From Thozetella sp. PMI_491 (lineage: Eukaryota > Ascomycota > Sordariomycetes > Chaetosphaeriales > Chaetosphaeriaceae): a stretch of 64,000 bases of DNA. Both the position numbers and the translations under genes were made by a program. This document shows positions 1-11,321 of this stretch, one piece after another (the first letter of the stretch is position 1; each line of letters begins with the position of its first letter). The notes below the pieces were generated by a model. It was not told the DNA's origin, made no database searches, and saw nothing but the letters and a program-made list of their open reading frames with translations. Location of the stretch: NCBI GenBank assembly GCA_021432635.1, contig MU270050.1, forward strand, positions 310,001 through 374,000. Direction: 5' to 3'.

Positions 1-387
1 GGGGTGAGCATCGTTGTCATGCTAGCTAAGGCAAGAAAGGGAGGGACGCGGACCTCTCGCTGTGAATCCGCACAGCATACGTGCATTCCTTTTGGTGCGA
101 ATAACAATTCTCACACTTGGGCTTCGCATTATCGCACCCCAGCTTCATCGGTTAGCTATGTAGCCAAATGCAGAGAAACGCGAGGGATTGGGCGCAGGCA
201 AAATGCTGTCAGCGATGGCAACACGTACCTTCCTGAGGCGGCAGAAGTCGCAGGCCACATCGACTCTCTGTTTTCGCTTTTTAATTGAAAGGGTGGCGTC
301 ACTTGACATTGCATGACTGATTGTTCGTGTTGTGGTATCGCAGTCAACTTCTGACGGATGATGAAGTTCCGCATGGCCAGAGAGCAA
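1..387 (-). CDS. Zn2Cys6 transcription factor, N-terminal part (runs off the left edge)
   Basis: Two exons of a fungal binuclear zinc cluster regulator can be joined. Exon 1 runs from 387 (or from a second ATG at 309) to 229, an 86-bp intron spans 228-143 (GTACGT...GATGAAG, with a GCTAAC branch site), and exon 2 starts at 142. The join gives CDFCRLRK-LGCDNAKPKC followed by two more cysteines. This is the exact C-x2-C-x6-C-x6-C-x2-C-x6-C spacing of the family, preceded by a basic KKRKQR stretch. A further donor (GTATGC) is likely near position 80, because the exon otherwise stops soon after. The rest of the protein is outside the window, so its target genes cannot be judged. The ATG at 309 gives the more usual short N-terminus. 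Confidence 0.85.
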
Positions 388-1101
388 ATGGTGCGCCGTG
401 AGACGGTGTCACGTGCACTGCCGGAGAACAATATCCCGGATCCACCCGGAAGGTTTCGGGGAGAGCATATTAGTGTATGTAGGAAAGCACTACGCTTGGA
501 GACCGGTTCTTTTTTCATTTTTTTTGGCTTCTCTTTTCTTTCAGAAGCCTCGAATATGAGAAAGAAGGTAGAAAATGAAATGAATGTGTAAACATCATTC
601 TGTGCGCAGCCGCGGTTGCGGATGTGTATTGTTTATGGTGCGGGTCGGAGGGGTTAAAAATGTTGTGCAATGTCAATTACAGCCGGTCCAGCTTGAGACT
701 AGCCAGAGATAAGTCCCATACCTGGCCTCATGTGCCAGTGTACGGTATTGGATTATATGCAGGAGGATGAAGATGCTTGTCGACCGACCTAGATGAGAGA
801 CCTGGGGGTCAATGAGAAGGAGGGAATCCAACGGAAGCAGAGGTGCACTGAATATCGCTTCAAGTCAAGGTGGAAAAATAGCCTCGCTCTTTATTAGGTA
901 ATGGGCAAAGGCCCTTCTAGGTTTTGATTCAAGGTACGATCTCGACTTGATGCATTCATTGGGACAATTTAGCGGGTTATCCTTGTTTACACGCTAGGGA
1001 ACCACAGGGAGGCAGCCAGGCCAAGTCGCCGGACCCGACTTAAGACAGTCATCACGCGTTGAGCCGGCCAGTCGATCGTATTATTTAGAGACTTCCCCAG
1101 T
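388..1101. other. Intergenic, no gene seen
   Basis: Upstream region of the left-edge regulator. Only short, incoherent open frames are present, and no RNA gene was recognised. Confidence 0.6.
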
Positions 1102-1158
1102 GTAGCTATATACTCCCAGCGTAGCTATATACTCCCAGTATAGCTATATACTTCTTCT
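1102..1158. repeat. Three tandem copies of a 19-bp unit
   Basis: Units at 1102-1120, 1121-1139 and 1140-1158 share the core TAGCTATATACT. The first two differ at only one base and the third is diverged at its end. The array ends exactly at the stop codon of the neighbouring minus-strand gene, so it forms its immediate 3' flank. TAGCTA is palindromic. Confidence 0.85.
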
Positions 1159-2048
1159 CAGTCTAGAAATGGGAGCATCGTCTGTGCCGATCGGCGGAGC
1201 ATCTCGGTGTAGTATGCCTCCGACAGAACTCCGGAGCCGTGATCAATGATGAATTGGAGATGATCCGGAGAAACATTTGGGGCCTTGTCTTCCAACTGGT
1301 AGGCGCCAAAATTTCCAATTGGGGTCCGGTCAATCGGGGGCATACATTCAACTGCAAGGCCGCCATCGTAGCCGGTTTCGGCAAGCACAGACATGATCTT
1401 AGGCCAGTCGAAAGAGCCATCTCCAGCGGCCAGTCGGTTGTGGTCTGCGACGTGGAAGTCGACGAGCCGATGGCCACAGGCCTTGATTGCCGAGTAAAGA
1501 TCTCTTTCTTCCAGGGCCAAATGAAAGGGATCACAAACGACACCACAGCCGTGGCCTACTTCGTCGGCAAGTGCCAGTGCCTGGTCTATCCGGTTTAAAA
1601 AGTAAGTCTCGAATCGGTTGAGAGGTTCCAGCCCAATCTTGACGTGCACTTCCTCAGCAAGAGCGGCGACCTCACGAAGACCCTCCACGACCCATTTCCA
1701 TTCGTTTTCCGGCGTCGAGGTTGGAGCGAGCTTCCCCACCCGCGCCGGCACAATGGTAACAATCTTTCCTCCTAGATTTGCGCATAAATGAACCACATCC
1801 TTCATGTACTGAATCGTATTTCTCCGCTGCTGCGGATCGGCCGCGGTGAGGTCCCGAGACCCATGCTGGATCGTGACAGTGCCCCAGCATTCGAGGTTGT
1901 ACTTTTCCAGCAGCTGGCGCGTTTCTCGTGCCGGGTAGAGAGTGGGCTCGCCTGCCAGCTCTATGCTAGAGTAGCCAAGGGACCTGAGGCGTTGAAGCGT
2001 GTGCTCTAGCGGCTCAGGCCGCATCCAAGTGTGGCTGGACAGATGCAT
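1158..2048 (-). CDS. Sugar (phosphate) isomerase/3-epimerase-like TIM-barrel protein
   Basis: An uninterrupted 296-residue protein of the xylose-isomerase-like TIM-barrel superfamily (AP_endonuc_2). The four metal ligands expected for the D-tagatose/D-psicose 3-epimerase group are visible in the right order: Glu141 (GLEPLNRFE), Asp173 (CDPFHL), His199 (DFHVADHNR) and Glu234 (VEC). Length matches the family (about 290). Members interconvert ketoses at C3 or isomerise hydroxypyruvate or inosose-type substrates using Mn or Mg. No signal peptide is seen, so it is probably cytosolic. The exact substrate cannot be read from sequence. The ATG at 2048 fits the first beta strand of the barrel well. 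Confidence 0.85.
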   Translation of the reverse strand: MHLSSHTWMRPEPLEHTLQRLRSLGYSSIELAGEPTLYPARETRQLLEKYNLECWGTVTIQHGSRDLTAADPQQRRNTIQYMKDVVHLCANLGGKIVTIVPARVGKLAPTSTPENEWKWVVEGLREVAALAEEVHVKIGLEPLNRFETYFLNRIDQALALADEVGHGCGVVCDPFHLALEERDLYSAIKACGHRLVDFHVADHNRLAAGDGSFDWPKIMSVLAETGYDGGLAVECMPPIDRTPIGNFGAYQLEDKAPNVSPDHLQFIIDHGSGVLSEAYYTEMLRRSAQTMLPFLD

Positions 2049-2722
2049 CTTCGACGTGTGGGATACAAGGCAGGAACAGTGCTCAGCAAAGGTTCAGGTA
2101 GGTTTAACAGGTCGCTGAAGTGAATGATAGTAGGCAAAGAAGTCAAAATTTTAGCGGCCAACATTGGGAGACCTTTATAGCCTTTCGCCAGTTACTGCCA
2201 TATCTCTAGCAGCCAAGGAAAAATCGAGAATTATAACTTAGCCGAGTAAATAAATGCATTAATAAGAACAGGATCACGTATATTGGTTAGTGGCAACTAC
2301 GAGTGCCTGGGTATTCTGTCTCAGCTGATTACCTTAGGCACTAGAGCTTGCATGGCTAGCTTGGCACTTACATACACTCTCGAGCTCATCCGCATGAGGT
2401 GATTGCGACAAAAAGGGGCTACGGAAAGTGGGTCTGGTGCACGCTGCGTAGTCCGGAGCGGGATGTGGGCCATCATTACAAAGCGGTAAGTGGGTCTCCA
2501 TCATTGACCGGAAAGTGGAGCCATATTTACAAAGCTGTCTTGGGCTGAGGAAAAAGACGAGGTATTCATGATCCGCCAGGAGGTATATTAGTTGGCCTTT
2601 CACCATACGATTGTACAGGCTCGACAAGAATCGCACTCAACCCACTCAACCCGCACTCAACTCAACTCAGCAACCTTCCACATCAGGACTACCAAGGTAG
2701 CGCAGCCCAATCCACAAGTAAA
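2049..2722. other. Divergent promoter region, no gene seen
   Basis: Lies between the minus-strand epimerase-like gene and the plus-strand hydrolase, so it serves as promoter for both. A 100-codon minus frame at 2334-2636 has no recognisable content. Confidence 0.5.
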
Positions 2723-3815
2723 ATGTCGACAGCCCAGTGGCCAGATGACTCCATGTTTGAGCATTTCACCGTATTCGAAGAGACGTGAGTTTTCCCTCCA
2801 TTTTTAAGAGAGTCCAGGCCAATATTTTTGATAGATTCAAGACTGTAGACACCCACGATATCAAAGCTGCCATCTTGATCCCAAAGGGCCTTCCAGAAGG
2901 CTCACACCCCGTTATACTTAACCTCCACGGAGGGTTCCTCGCGTATGGGCACGCCTTGTTTGCACCCTTCTTTTCCCCGTGGGCGCTCAAGCTAGCCCTC
3001 GAACAGTCGGCCATAGTTGTATCGGCCGATTATCGCCTGCTTCCATCCGTAAATGGTGTCGCGGACGTGCTGGAAGACCTCGAGGATTTCTGGCAGTGGA
3101 CACGCACGACGCTCCCCGCAGCACTTGAACTTCGCACACCGGGGCACTCGGTCGACTTTCACCGCCTGCTCCTAACAGGTAGTTCCGCAGGCGGGTATGC
3201 CGCCACGCAGCTTGCGCTATCGCATCCGGACGACATTTCGGTAGTCGCGATGGCCTACCCCTTCGTCGATCCGAAAGACGATGTCATTGTCTCTGGGCCT
3301 AAAGCTGGAGAGCCTACCATTCTCCGATTCCCTCTGGAAGATATGCCGTCGAAAGAGGCTGTCGCTGCATGGGTCAAGGAAGCCCGGCAGACGGTTACAA
3401 CTCGGGCTGGGCTTGAACGAACCCCTCTCGCTGTCGCTGCAGCCCAATATGGACAGTTCGATGAACTCTTCTTCGACAATCGAAACTTAAACCGACCTGA
3501 ATTTCTCCCTATGGAGCGAATCAAGGCAGGCGCGAAGCTCCCGAAGAAGATGTGAGCTAATGGTGCCATACTATGGCGGTGCACAATGCTGATCTTCTGT
3601 CCAGGTGGATACTACATGGAGACGATGATAGCGTCGTTTACCTTCGAACTTCTCGAAACCTCCTCAATTTGATTCGTGAGAAACTGCCCGATACCTCGGT
3701 CAGGCTCGATATAGCACCGGGGGAAGATCACGCCTTTGATCTCACAAAGACGTCCTGGGAGCTGCATGCGATCGGGGCCATGGACTTTGTACGAGATGCT
3801 TGGCTGGGAAACTAG
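2723..3815 (+). CDS. Alpha/beta hydrolase (HSL-like esterase/lipase)
   Basis: Three exons: 2723-2784, 2835-3551 and 3605-3815, with introns of 50 and 53 bp, giving 329 residues in frame. The first splice joins VFEET to FKTVDTHDIK, a normal N-terminus for this family. Catalytic features are complete: oxyanion-hole LHGG, nucleophile elbow GSSAG with Ser138, the acid in the HGDDD stretch (266-268) of the last exon, and His302 in GEDHAFD. These are typical of alpha/beta hydrolase fold-3 carboxylesterases acting on short acyl esters or lactones. No signal peptide is seen, so probably intracellular. The last catalytic residues lie beyond an in-frame stop of the middle exon, so the third exon is required. 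Substrate unknown. Confidence 0.85.
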
Positions 3816-5324
3816 ATGCCCCTAAGCTGCGAAGATGGAGAAAAGATTCGCTGGGAGCTTCCTTGTAATTCACCATGAGTTGGAGCCAATGAGAAGAGGG
3901 AATCAATTGTACGCGTAGTTTGCAATGCCATTCTAGGATACCTGTACCGCCCCAGTTGTCTCTAGTTCCGGCTAGTCTCGGGTGGGGGGGAACGCTGGAT
4001 TTACCAGAGAAAACAGAAAGAAAAAGGTACTGGCAGTCTAAATATCAACATGATTCCGAACTCTTATACGTCGTCCCGGAGGAAGTCTTGGTCACATGCC
4101 GAGAGGGTATGTATCAGGTGGGCTATATTACCGATAGGCACATCACATCTCCGCCGTTCGGGCTGTCAGCTTCGGGCCATCAAGGACTAACGTTATACAC
4201 TCCATCGCATGAGAAAAAAAAAACCCCACCAAACGGCCGACACCCCCACAGCATCATTCTACGTGTACGACTATGCAGCTCGCTCACTTATGTCCTGTTT
4301 ACAGGGGGTAGGATCCCTCCGATTGTGACGCTAGGCCGCCTTTAAAGGCTCCTAGGGGTGGGGCTTCCTTGTAGAGTCTCGTTTAACAGGCGGCGGAGGC
4401 TTAGCAGACCTCCAAGAACCTGGCTAGGTCACCACCCATCTATTGTACCCCACGAAAATGTTCTTTTTGCCTTACTCTTTCCGACCCTCTCTCAATTATC
4501 TGTTCACTACAGCTACAAGCCCTTTGCGGTAGGCAAAAAGGCTCTTGCACCAGCAAAAGGACTACTTACTGTACGTGGGATCCTATGACGTGAGGCGGGT
4601 GGCGGGCCGGGCGAGGTCGACCCCTGCCCCTCTCCCAAATTACTTGGCGCCTGGGCGATCGATGCACGTACGGAGTAGGCAATCGATTCAACCCGAGCCC
4701 GGTACGGCTGTTGTGGCCGCCGAGCCCCGAGGGCCGACCCCCATAGGCCGACCCGCCTGATGTGGCCGCGTTTAATGATGATACCTAGTCTTACCTAGGC
4801 TTTGTTCGTCCGAAGCCGACTCAAAGAATTAGGCAATTCTCTCCTCATGCACAATTTGCGAGGGATTAGCGCCGCCGAAACCCGGGCGCACTTCCCGCTG
4901 CTACACTGTGGGCATCCAGGCGGCACTGCGAGCAGCCCACTCGCTTCACGTTGCACCATGCGCGCTGCGTGGTCAGTTGCGCGGCCTAAGTAACAGCAGA
5001 TAATTTATGCGGAGGGCTTAGGGGTCCGACTGTCCGCCCGCTGCATTGCCGTCGGGAAATACCCAAAACCCCTACATCCGCGGCCAGTTGAAATACCACC
5101 CCGTCCCCGCCTCGGATTCTGCGCCCGGCTTTTGGACCCGAGAAACACCCACCCGGCTTTTGGACCAAAAAGATATTCGTTCGGCTTTAACGCACCATCT
5201 CTCCAAGCTATAAGGCTAGCTCGCCTGCTTCGCCTAGCCTTTGAGGCACTCAGGCACGACAGCCAGCGAAGGTACTAGTTGATCCTTCCTAGCCAAGCGC
5301 TCTTGCGACGCCGTGGTGTGTATA
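3816..5324. other. 1.5-kb gene-free stretch with small repeats
   Basis: No coherent coding sequence in any frame. It holds a run of C/G-rich sequence (about 4590-5000) and an exact 15-bp direct repeat (CCCGGCTTTTGGACC at 5124-5138 and 5152-5166). No transposase remnant was recognised. It ends with the promoter of the CYP505 gene. Confidence 0.5.
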
Positions 5325-8300
5325 ATGGCGGCAGAAGTCCCCATTCCCAAGCCCCCGGGCCTGCCCATAGTGGGCAACGTCACCGACATCGACCCGACAT
5401 TCCCCCTAGGCTCGTTCCTCAACTTATCCGAGAAGTATGGTAAGTTGGCATCGCAACGAGAATCGTGCATTGACCCAGCGGGAATCTGCGGCTAACTATA
5501 GTGCCAGGAGAGATCTTCAAACTCACCATCTTCGGCAACACCATCAATGTTGTAGTACGTATAGGTAGCTCGTCAGGTCCCTTCTAAGTGCGGTCTGCCT
5601 AATACTTCATAGTCGAGTCAGGCCCTAGCGCACGAGCTCTGCGACGAAAAGCGGTTCAAAAAGCACAGCGCAAACGCAACGCTTACGCAAATCAGCAACG
5701 GAGTCCACGATGGGCTCTTCACCGCAGCGACCGAAGCGCACGCGTGGGGGGTGGCTCACAGAGTTCTGGTTCCCGCGTTTGGCCCCATGGACATCCATGC
5801 CATGTTTCCGGAGATGCACGAGATCGCTAGCCAACTTGCGCTCAAGTGGGCACGCCACGGGTCCCAGCGCATCATGGTGACGGACGACTTCACTCGCCTG
5901 ACCCTGGATACACTGGCACTGTGCTCCATGAACTATCGCTTCAACTCGTTCTATCATGACGAGATGCATCCATTCATCAATGCCATGGGAGACTTTCTCA
6001 CCGAATGCGGCGCTCGGGCGTTCCGGCCGGGAATCACCTCCATATTCTACCGCCAAGCGAATAAGAAGTATTGGGAAGATATCGAGATCTTGCGCAAGAC
6101 GGCTGAGGGCGTCCTGATAGAACGAAAAGCGAACCCCTCCTCTGACCGCAAGGATCTGCTTGGTGCCATGCTCCAAGGAATCGATCCCAAGACCAAGGAG
6201 AAGGTGAGCGATTCGAGTATAATCGATAACCTCATCACGTTCCTTATCGCTGGCCACGAGACGACCTCCGGAATGTTGTCATTCGCCTTCTATCAAATGC
6301 TCCGCCACCCAGAAGTCTACCGCAAGGCGCAGGAGGAGGTCGATAACGTTATTGGGACGGGGGCCGTCAAGGCCGAACATCTATCTAAGGTGCGGCCTGT
6401 TCTCTCCTTGCAATAACCTCTGCTAACCTGTAGCTCTCCAGCTTCCATATGTTTCCGCGGTCCTCAAAGAAACGCTTCGACATACTCCAACAATTAATGG
6501 TTTTGGTCTGACACCAAAAGACCACGACGAGCTGATTGGCGGCAAGTACCACATCAAAATGGGCGAGACTGTCTTCCTTCTGCTGGCAAAGATACAAAAG
6601 GACCCCATGGTTTTCGGTGACGACGCCGAAGAATTTCAGCCCGAGCGTATGCTAGATGAAAACTTCAACCGGCTCATGAAGGAGTATCCGGACTGCTGGA
6701 AACCTTTTGGAAACGGTGCTCGTGCTTGTATCGGTCGGCCCTTCGCTTGGCAGGAAGCGGTCTTGGTTATGGCCATGCTCTTGCAGAATTTCAACTTCTT
6801 TTTCGATGATCCTAGCTACCAGCTGGCGATCAAACAGACTCTCACCATTAAGCCCAAGGGATTTAACATGCGAGCCATGCTGAGAGACGGCCTCACCGCC
6901 ACAGCACTTGAGCACCGTCTAACAGGTGAAGCCGGCAGTGGCTTGCGGAACGGGACTTCGCCATCGCACCCCAAGGCTGCCGTGAATGGGGTTAAGCAGG
7001 CAGGCAAACCATTGAAGATTTACTACGGGTCGAACACGGGGACTTGCGAATCGCTTGCGCAGCGCCTTGCCGCCGACGCCGCCTCTCATGGATTTGCGGC
7101 CGTCATCGACCCACTGGACGCAGCACGCCAAAACCTCCCCAGCGGCCAGCCGGTGGTATTTATTACCGCGTCTTACGAAGGCCAGCCTCCGGATAACGCC
7201 AACCTTTTTTGCGACTGGATTACGTCTGTGAAAGGAGCCGAGTTCAAGGGCATCCCGTACGCCGTGTTCGGCTGCGGGCACCGCGACTGGTCGCAGACCT
7301 TCCACCGCATTCCCAGGCTAGTCGACACCACCATGGAAGCGCAGGGAGGCACCCGAATCTGCCCACTGGGCTTGGCAGACGCATACGACGGTCAGATTCT
7401 TTCTGATTTCGAGCAGTGGGAAGATGATGTGTTCTGGCCGGCCATGGCCGGCAAATATGGGGGCGTCGAGGATAGCGATAATGACAAGCTCTCCCCAAAT
7501 CTCTCGATCGAGCTTTCGACGCCGAGGTCATCAACCCTTCGTCAAGATGTCCGGGAAGCTAACGTCATCTCCGCCGAAGTACTCACAGCACCTGGTGCGC
7601 CGGTGAAGAAGCATGTCGAGTTCGAGCTCCCCAGTGACATCTCGTATAGGGCGGGAGACTACCTAGCGATTCTTCCGATCAACCCCAAGGAAAGTGTCGC
7701 TCGGGTCCTGCGCCACTTCCACCTCGCCTGGGACGCCAACCTCACCATCCGTTCGCAGGGGCCAACGATGCTACCCACAAACGTTCCTGTCCCAGTCGCG
7801 GACGTGCTCGGCGCCTATGTCGAGTTAGCACAACCCGCCACCAAGAGGGTGAGAGCCAGCGGCTTCAGGCCTTGATGAGATTTACTCAGCATTTGCTAAC
7901 TAATCTATAGAACATTCTCTCATTAATTGAAGCTGCCAAGGACGAACATGTCAAGGCGCGTCTCCAGGAACTGGCTGGTGATGCCTACACGAACGAGGTC
8001 AGCCTCAAGCGGGTGTCATTGCTGGATCTACTCGAACGTTTCCCGACAGTAGCCCTTCCCCTCGGCACCTTTCTAGCCCTGCTGCCTCCAATGAGAGTGC
8101 GCCAGTACTCTATTTCGTCGTCACCGCTGTGGAAATCTACCCATGCCACCCTCACGTACACCCTGCTCGACGAGCCGGCCCTGTCCGACCCCGTCCAGAG
8201 ACATACAGGTGTTGCCAGCTCCTATCTGACCTCGCTTCGCGCCGGTGACAAGGTCAACTTGGCTATTCGGCAGTCCCACGCGGCTTTCCACCTGCCTATC

Positions 8301-8813
8301 GACCCGGAAAAGACCCCGATTATATGTATCTGTGCAGGTGCTGGTCTCGCCCCCTTCCGCGGCTTCATCCAGGAGCGCGCTGCGCAGATCGGCACAGGTC
8401 GCAAACTCGCACCCGCACTTCTCTTCTTTGGATGTCGCACACCCGGCGTTGATGACCTCTACCGAGAGGAGTTCGAACAGTGGCAGACTATGGGAGCTGT
8501 GGATATGCGGCGGTGCTACAGTCGTGTAGATGAAGGCATGGCTGAGGCTGAAGAAGCTAAGGGCTGCAAGCATGTGAACGACCGGCTCTGGCGCGACCGA
8601 GCGGATGTTCTGGCGCTGTGGGAGAAGGGCGCGAAGATGTATGTGTGTGGCTCTCGCAGCATCGGCGAGGCAGTTAAGAATGCGGTCGTGCGCATTTGGC
8701 TAGAGAAGGAGCCAAGCGATGAGAACATGAGCGAGGAGGAGCGCCGGCAGAAGACCCTCAAGTGGTTTGACAGCATTCGGAATGAGCGCTACACTACTGA
8801 TGTTTTCGACTAA
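5325..8813 (+). CDS. CYP505-type self-sufficient cytochrome P450 (P450-reductase fusion)
   Basis: Five exons (5325-5439, 5508-5554, 5613-6389, 6442-7848, 7911-8813) give 1082 residues, the size of P450foxy/CYP505 and close to bacterial P450BM3. The haem domain has the I-helix AGHETT motif (267-272), ExxR in LKETLRH, and haem-ligand Cys409 in FGNGARACIG. A linker leads to a flavodoxin-like FMN domain (YYGSNTGTCES, near 507), then a ferredoxin-reductase module with FAD motif RQYSIS (846-851) and NADPH-binding segments (CAGAGLAPFRGF near 920). Known members hydroxylate fatty acids at subterminal positions using NADPH and O2 without a separate reductase. There is no N-terminal membrane anchor (MAAEVPIPKPPG), as usual for the family. 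All four splice sites are canonical. Substrate chain length and position are not predictable here. Confidence 0.95.
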
Positions 8814-9636
8814 ATGTCATATGACCAACTCGGTCACTTGGCTTTGGGTGTTGGGAATAGCGGTTGGGAAAGTTTCACGAACGTACAAGGAGCGAAATTT
8901 CTTCCTACCATCCAACCAATCGAATATCTACTTTAGGGAACAGTTGGTGAGCGAAGTTCTAACAGATTCTTTAGAAGCGTTCGTCGAAAAATATAAATCT
9001 CCCATACTCTTTAGCTATAACTGGCTTCCTCGTGTCCACTTTTCGGTGAATAGGATGGCTCAAACTTGCCAGAGGCTGGTTAGGGGGGGACTGGCTGGGT
9101 CAGTATGACCTTGCTGCGTGTTTACTATCTGTAGATTGCCGCTATGAAGCGGTATCCGAGCTATTTTTCCATAAATGAAGATTGGGATATCCACGAGGCG
9201 AAGGGGATAACTCTCGAAATCTCTAAACGCTATCTATACATGGCATTAAATCCATATGTTGCTAACCTAGTATATCTAAGCCCCCGTTCGAATTTGTAGA
9301 GGAAGCTTATTTGTTGGTTACTAAGACGATAATACTTATACCTGCTCGAACGCTGGAGAAACTGGGTCCGTAGTGAAAAGTAGTCCCGATGGGGATTATC
9401 CATGCCTCTGCCTGATATTCGAGGTTATTTCGGGGTCCAAAGAGTATGTCATGATTGGAGAAAGTAAGGCGTTCAAGGTTAATATTGGGTATTAAGATTA
9501 ATTATTGTAGCCCGGAGCTTTTGTTAGGCGGATATAGTCTACAGTGCCAACCATGCCGTCATGAGATATCAAAAAATATCTAAAGTAGTCTATCTATTTG
9601 AGGTCGTTGCACTGATCGCGGCCATCACCGACTAGA
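8814..9636. other. Intergenic between convergent genes, AT-rich, no gene seen
   Basis: The 3' flanks of the CYP505 gene (plus) and the CYP51 gene (minus) meet here. No coding or repeat structure was recognised. Confidence 0.6.
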
Positions 9637-11321
9637 TCAGGCGGTTTCGGGGAATCGGCGCTCCCAGCGTGTCAATGCCGGCGCTAACGGTCTAGAAAAG
9701 AGCGATCTGTAATCTGTCGGCGGAACTGTTGACGATCCATCCATCGTGCTAAACTTGAAGTTGCGGATCAGAGTGGAAACAATCGTGCACAAGTTCACAT
9801 AGGCAAACTTCTCGCCGATGCAACGGTGCCGGCCCGCGCCAAACGGAAGGTAAGGACTCCTCGTGCCCTTGTTCATAGCACCGTACCCGTAGTCGACAAT
9901 ATCCTCTGCATGCTCCTTCTCAACGTAGTCGTCCCAGCGATGAGGGTCCCAGAGCTTGGCATTGGGAAAGTAGTCCTCATTGAGATGTGTTGCAATTGGG
10001 GACGCGACTAGCACCTTGTCGGATCCAACAACGAACTCGGTACCCGGGATAGGCACCGTGCGGGTAACTTTGCGCATGATAGCATGGATCGATGAGTGGA
10101 CGCGCAGTGTTTCCTTGACGACGTTCTGGAGGAGGGGGAGCCGGTCGATGTCCTTGTACTGGAGAGGGAGGATGTGACCATTGGCATCAAGTCCGAGGAG
10201 ATCTACCTGCTCTTGATAGAGCTCCTCCGCAATGTCGGGCCGCGAGGTTAAGCGAAGCATGATCCAGGCGCTCGAGGACGACGATGAGTGCTGCCCCGCC
10301 ATCATCATGGTGATCATCATGTGGGCGATTTCCTTGTCAGGAACAGGCCGTCCGTCCTTGTAATGGCAATTCATCAGGTTCCAAATCATGTCGTGCTCAT
10401 CTTGGGTAGGGCCTCGCCCTTCCCGTCTCCGTTGGTCGATGATGTCCATATAAATAGCTCGCATCTTCTTATGGGCTGCATCGCGCTTACGGTTGTGCGG
10501 CAGTGGCGCCCAAGGCACCAAGAAGTTGATGGGTCGGAAGCCAAGATCTAGGTCGTGATAGAGATCGGCAAACTCGGTAGTAAGCTTCTTCCGGACTTCG
10601 ACACCCTGCAGGGAACGCCCAGCAGTGAAGATGGTGATTTGAGCCATGGCGGCTGGTATGTCGACAACTCCTGAGCGACCCTTGAATGCCGGAGCTGTCT
10701 TGATGTAGTCGACCACCTCTTTCTCAATCAAGTCGACGTACGATTCCAGCGCCGCCTGCGTCAGGCCGAACTTGACAAACTTCTTCTGCTCGACGAGCTT
10801 CGCGTTGGGGCAGTCATAGACGACGTCGCTCCCGAATACAGGGATCGTGAGAGGGCCGTAGATCTCTTCGGCGTTGAGGTCTTGGAGTTTGCCGTTAAGG
10901 ATGAAGTCGTTGCCTTCGATACCGAGATACACCGTCATTTTGCGACCAAAGAGGACGAAAGTGAAAATATCACCGTACTGTAGGTTGTCAAGAACGTGTT
11001 AGCTTGTAATCAACGTGGTGTGGAGACGCGGAAGAGCGGAGGCAATGCGGGAACCGACAAGAGCGGAAGCTGGCTGTTACGTACCTTCTTGCGAGACTCC
11101 ATGTAGAACTTCAACGGATCCATGCCGTATGAAATGGCACTTCCAACAAACGGAAACCAGTGAAAGACAGTGGGAGGCTCGGATTTCTTCCGAGGGAGGA
11201 GTTGGCCGATGACATTGACAACCACCGACAGCAATAGTGCCCCGATGGCATAGGCTCCAAGCTGGACGAAGGATAGGGAGGCCATCGCGGCAGATAGCGA
11301 CCCAAAGAGTGATGAATCCAT
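9637..11321 (-). CDS. cyp51: Sterol 14-alpha-demethylase (CYP51 family)
   Basis: Exon 1 is 11321-11085, one 107-bp intron spans 11084-10978 (branch GCTAAC), exon 2 is 10977-9637; 525 residues. An N-terminal membrane anchor (hydrophobic, about 18-42) precedes EPPTVFHWFPFVG. The CYP51 signatures are unmistakable: VVYDCPNAKLVEQKKF, the I-helix MAGQHSSSSS, ETLRVHSSIH, and haem Cys465 in FGAGRHRCIG. The enzyme removes the 14-alpha-methyl group of lanosterol/eburicol in the ER. A single intron near the N-terminus resembles the Aspergillus cyp51A layout, but the paralogue class is not settled. Compared with A. fumigatus Cyp51A (numbering recalled, offset 12), Gly66, Leu110, Tyr133 and Gly150 match hot-spot residues Gly54, Leu98, Tyr121 and Gly138, but Met220 is replaced by Leu232. 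It could be a housekeeping copy or an extra copy for resistance. Confidence 0.95.

Noticed and set aside
2334-2636. 100-codon open frame on the minus strand
   Set aside because: Lies in the promoter of the hydrolase gene and has no recognisable content.
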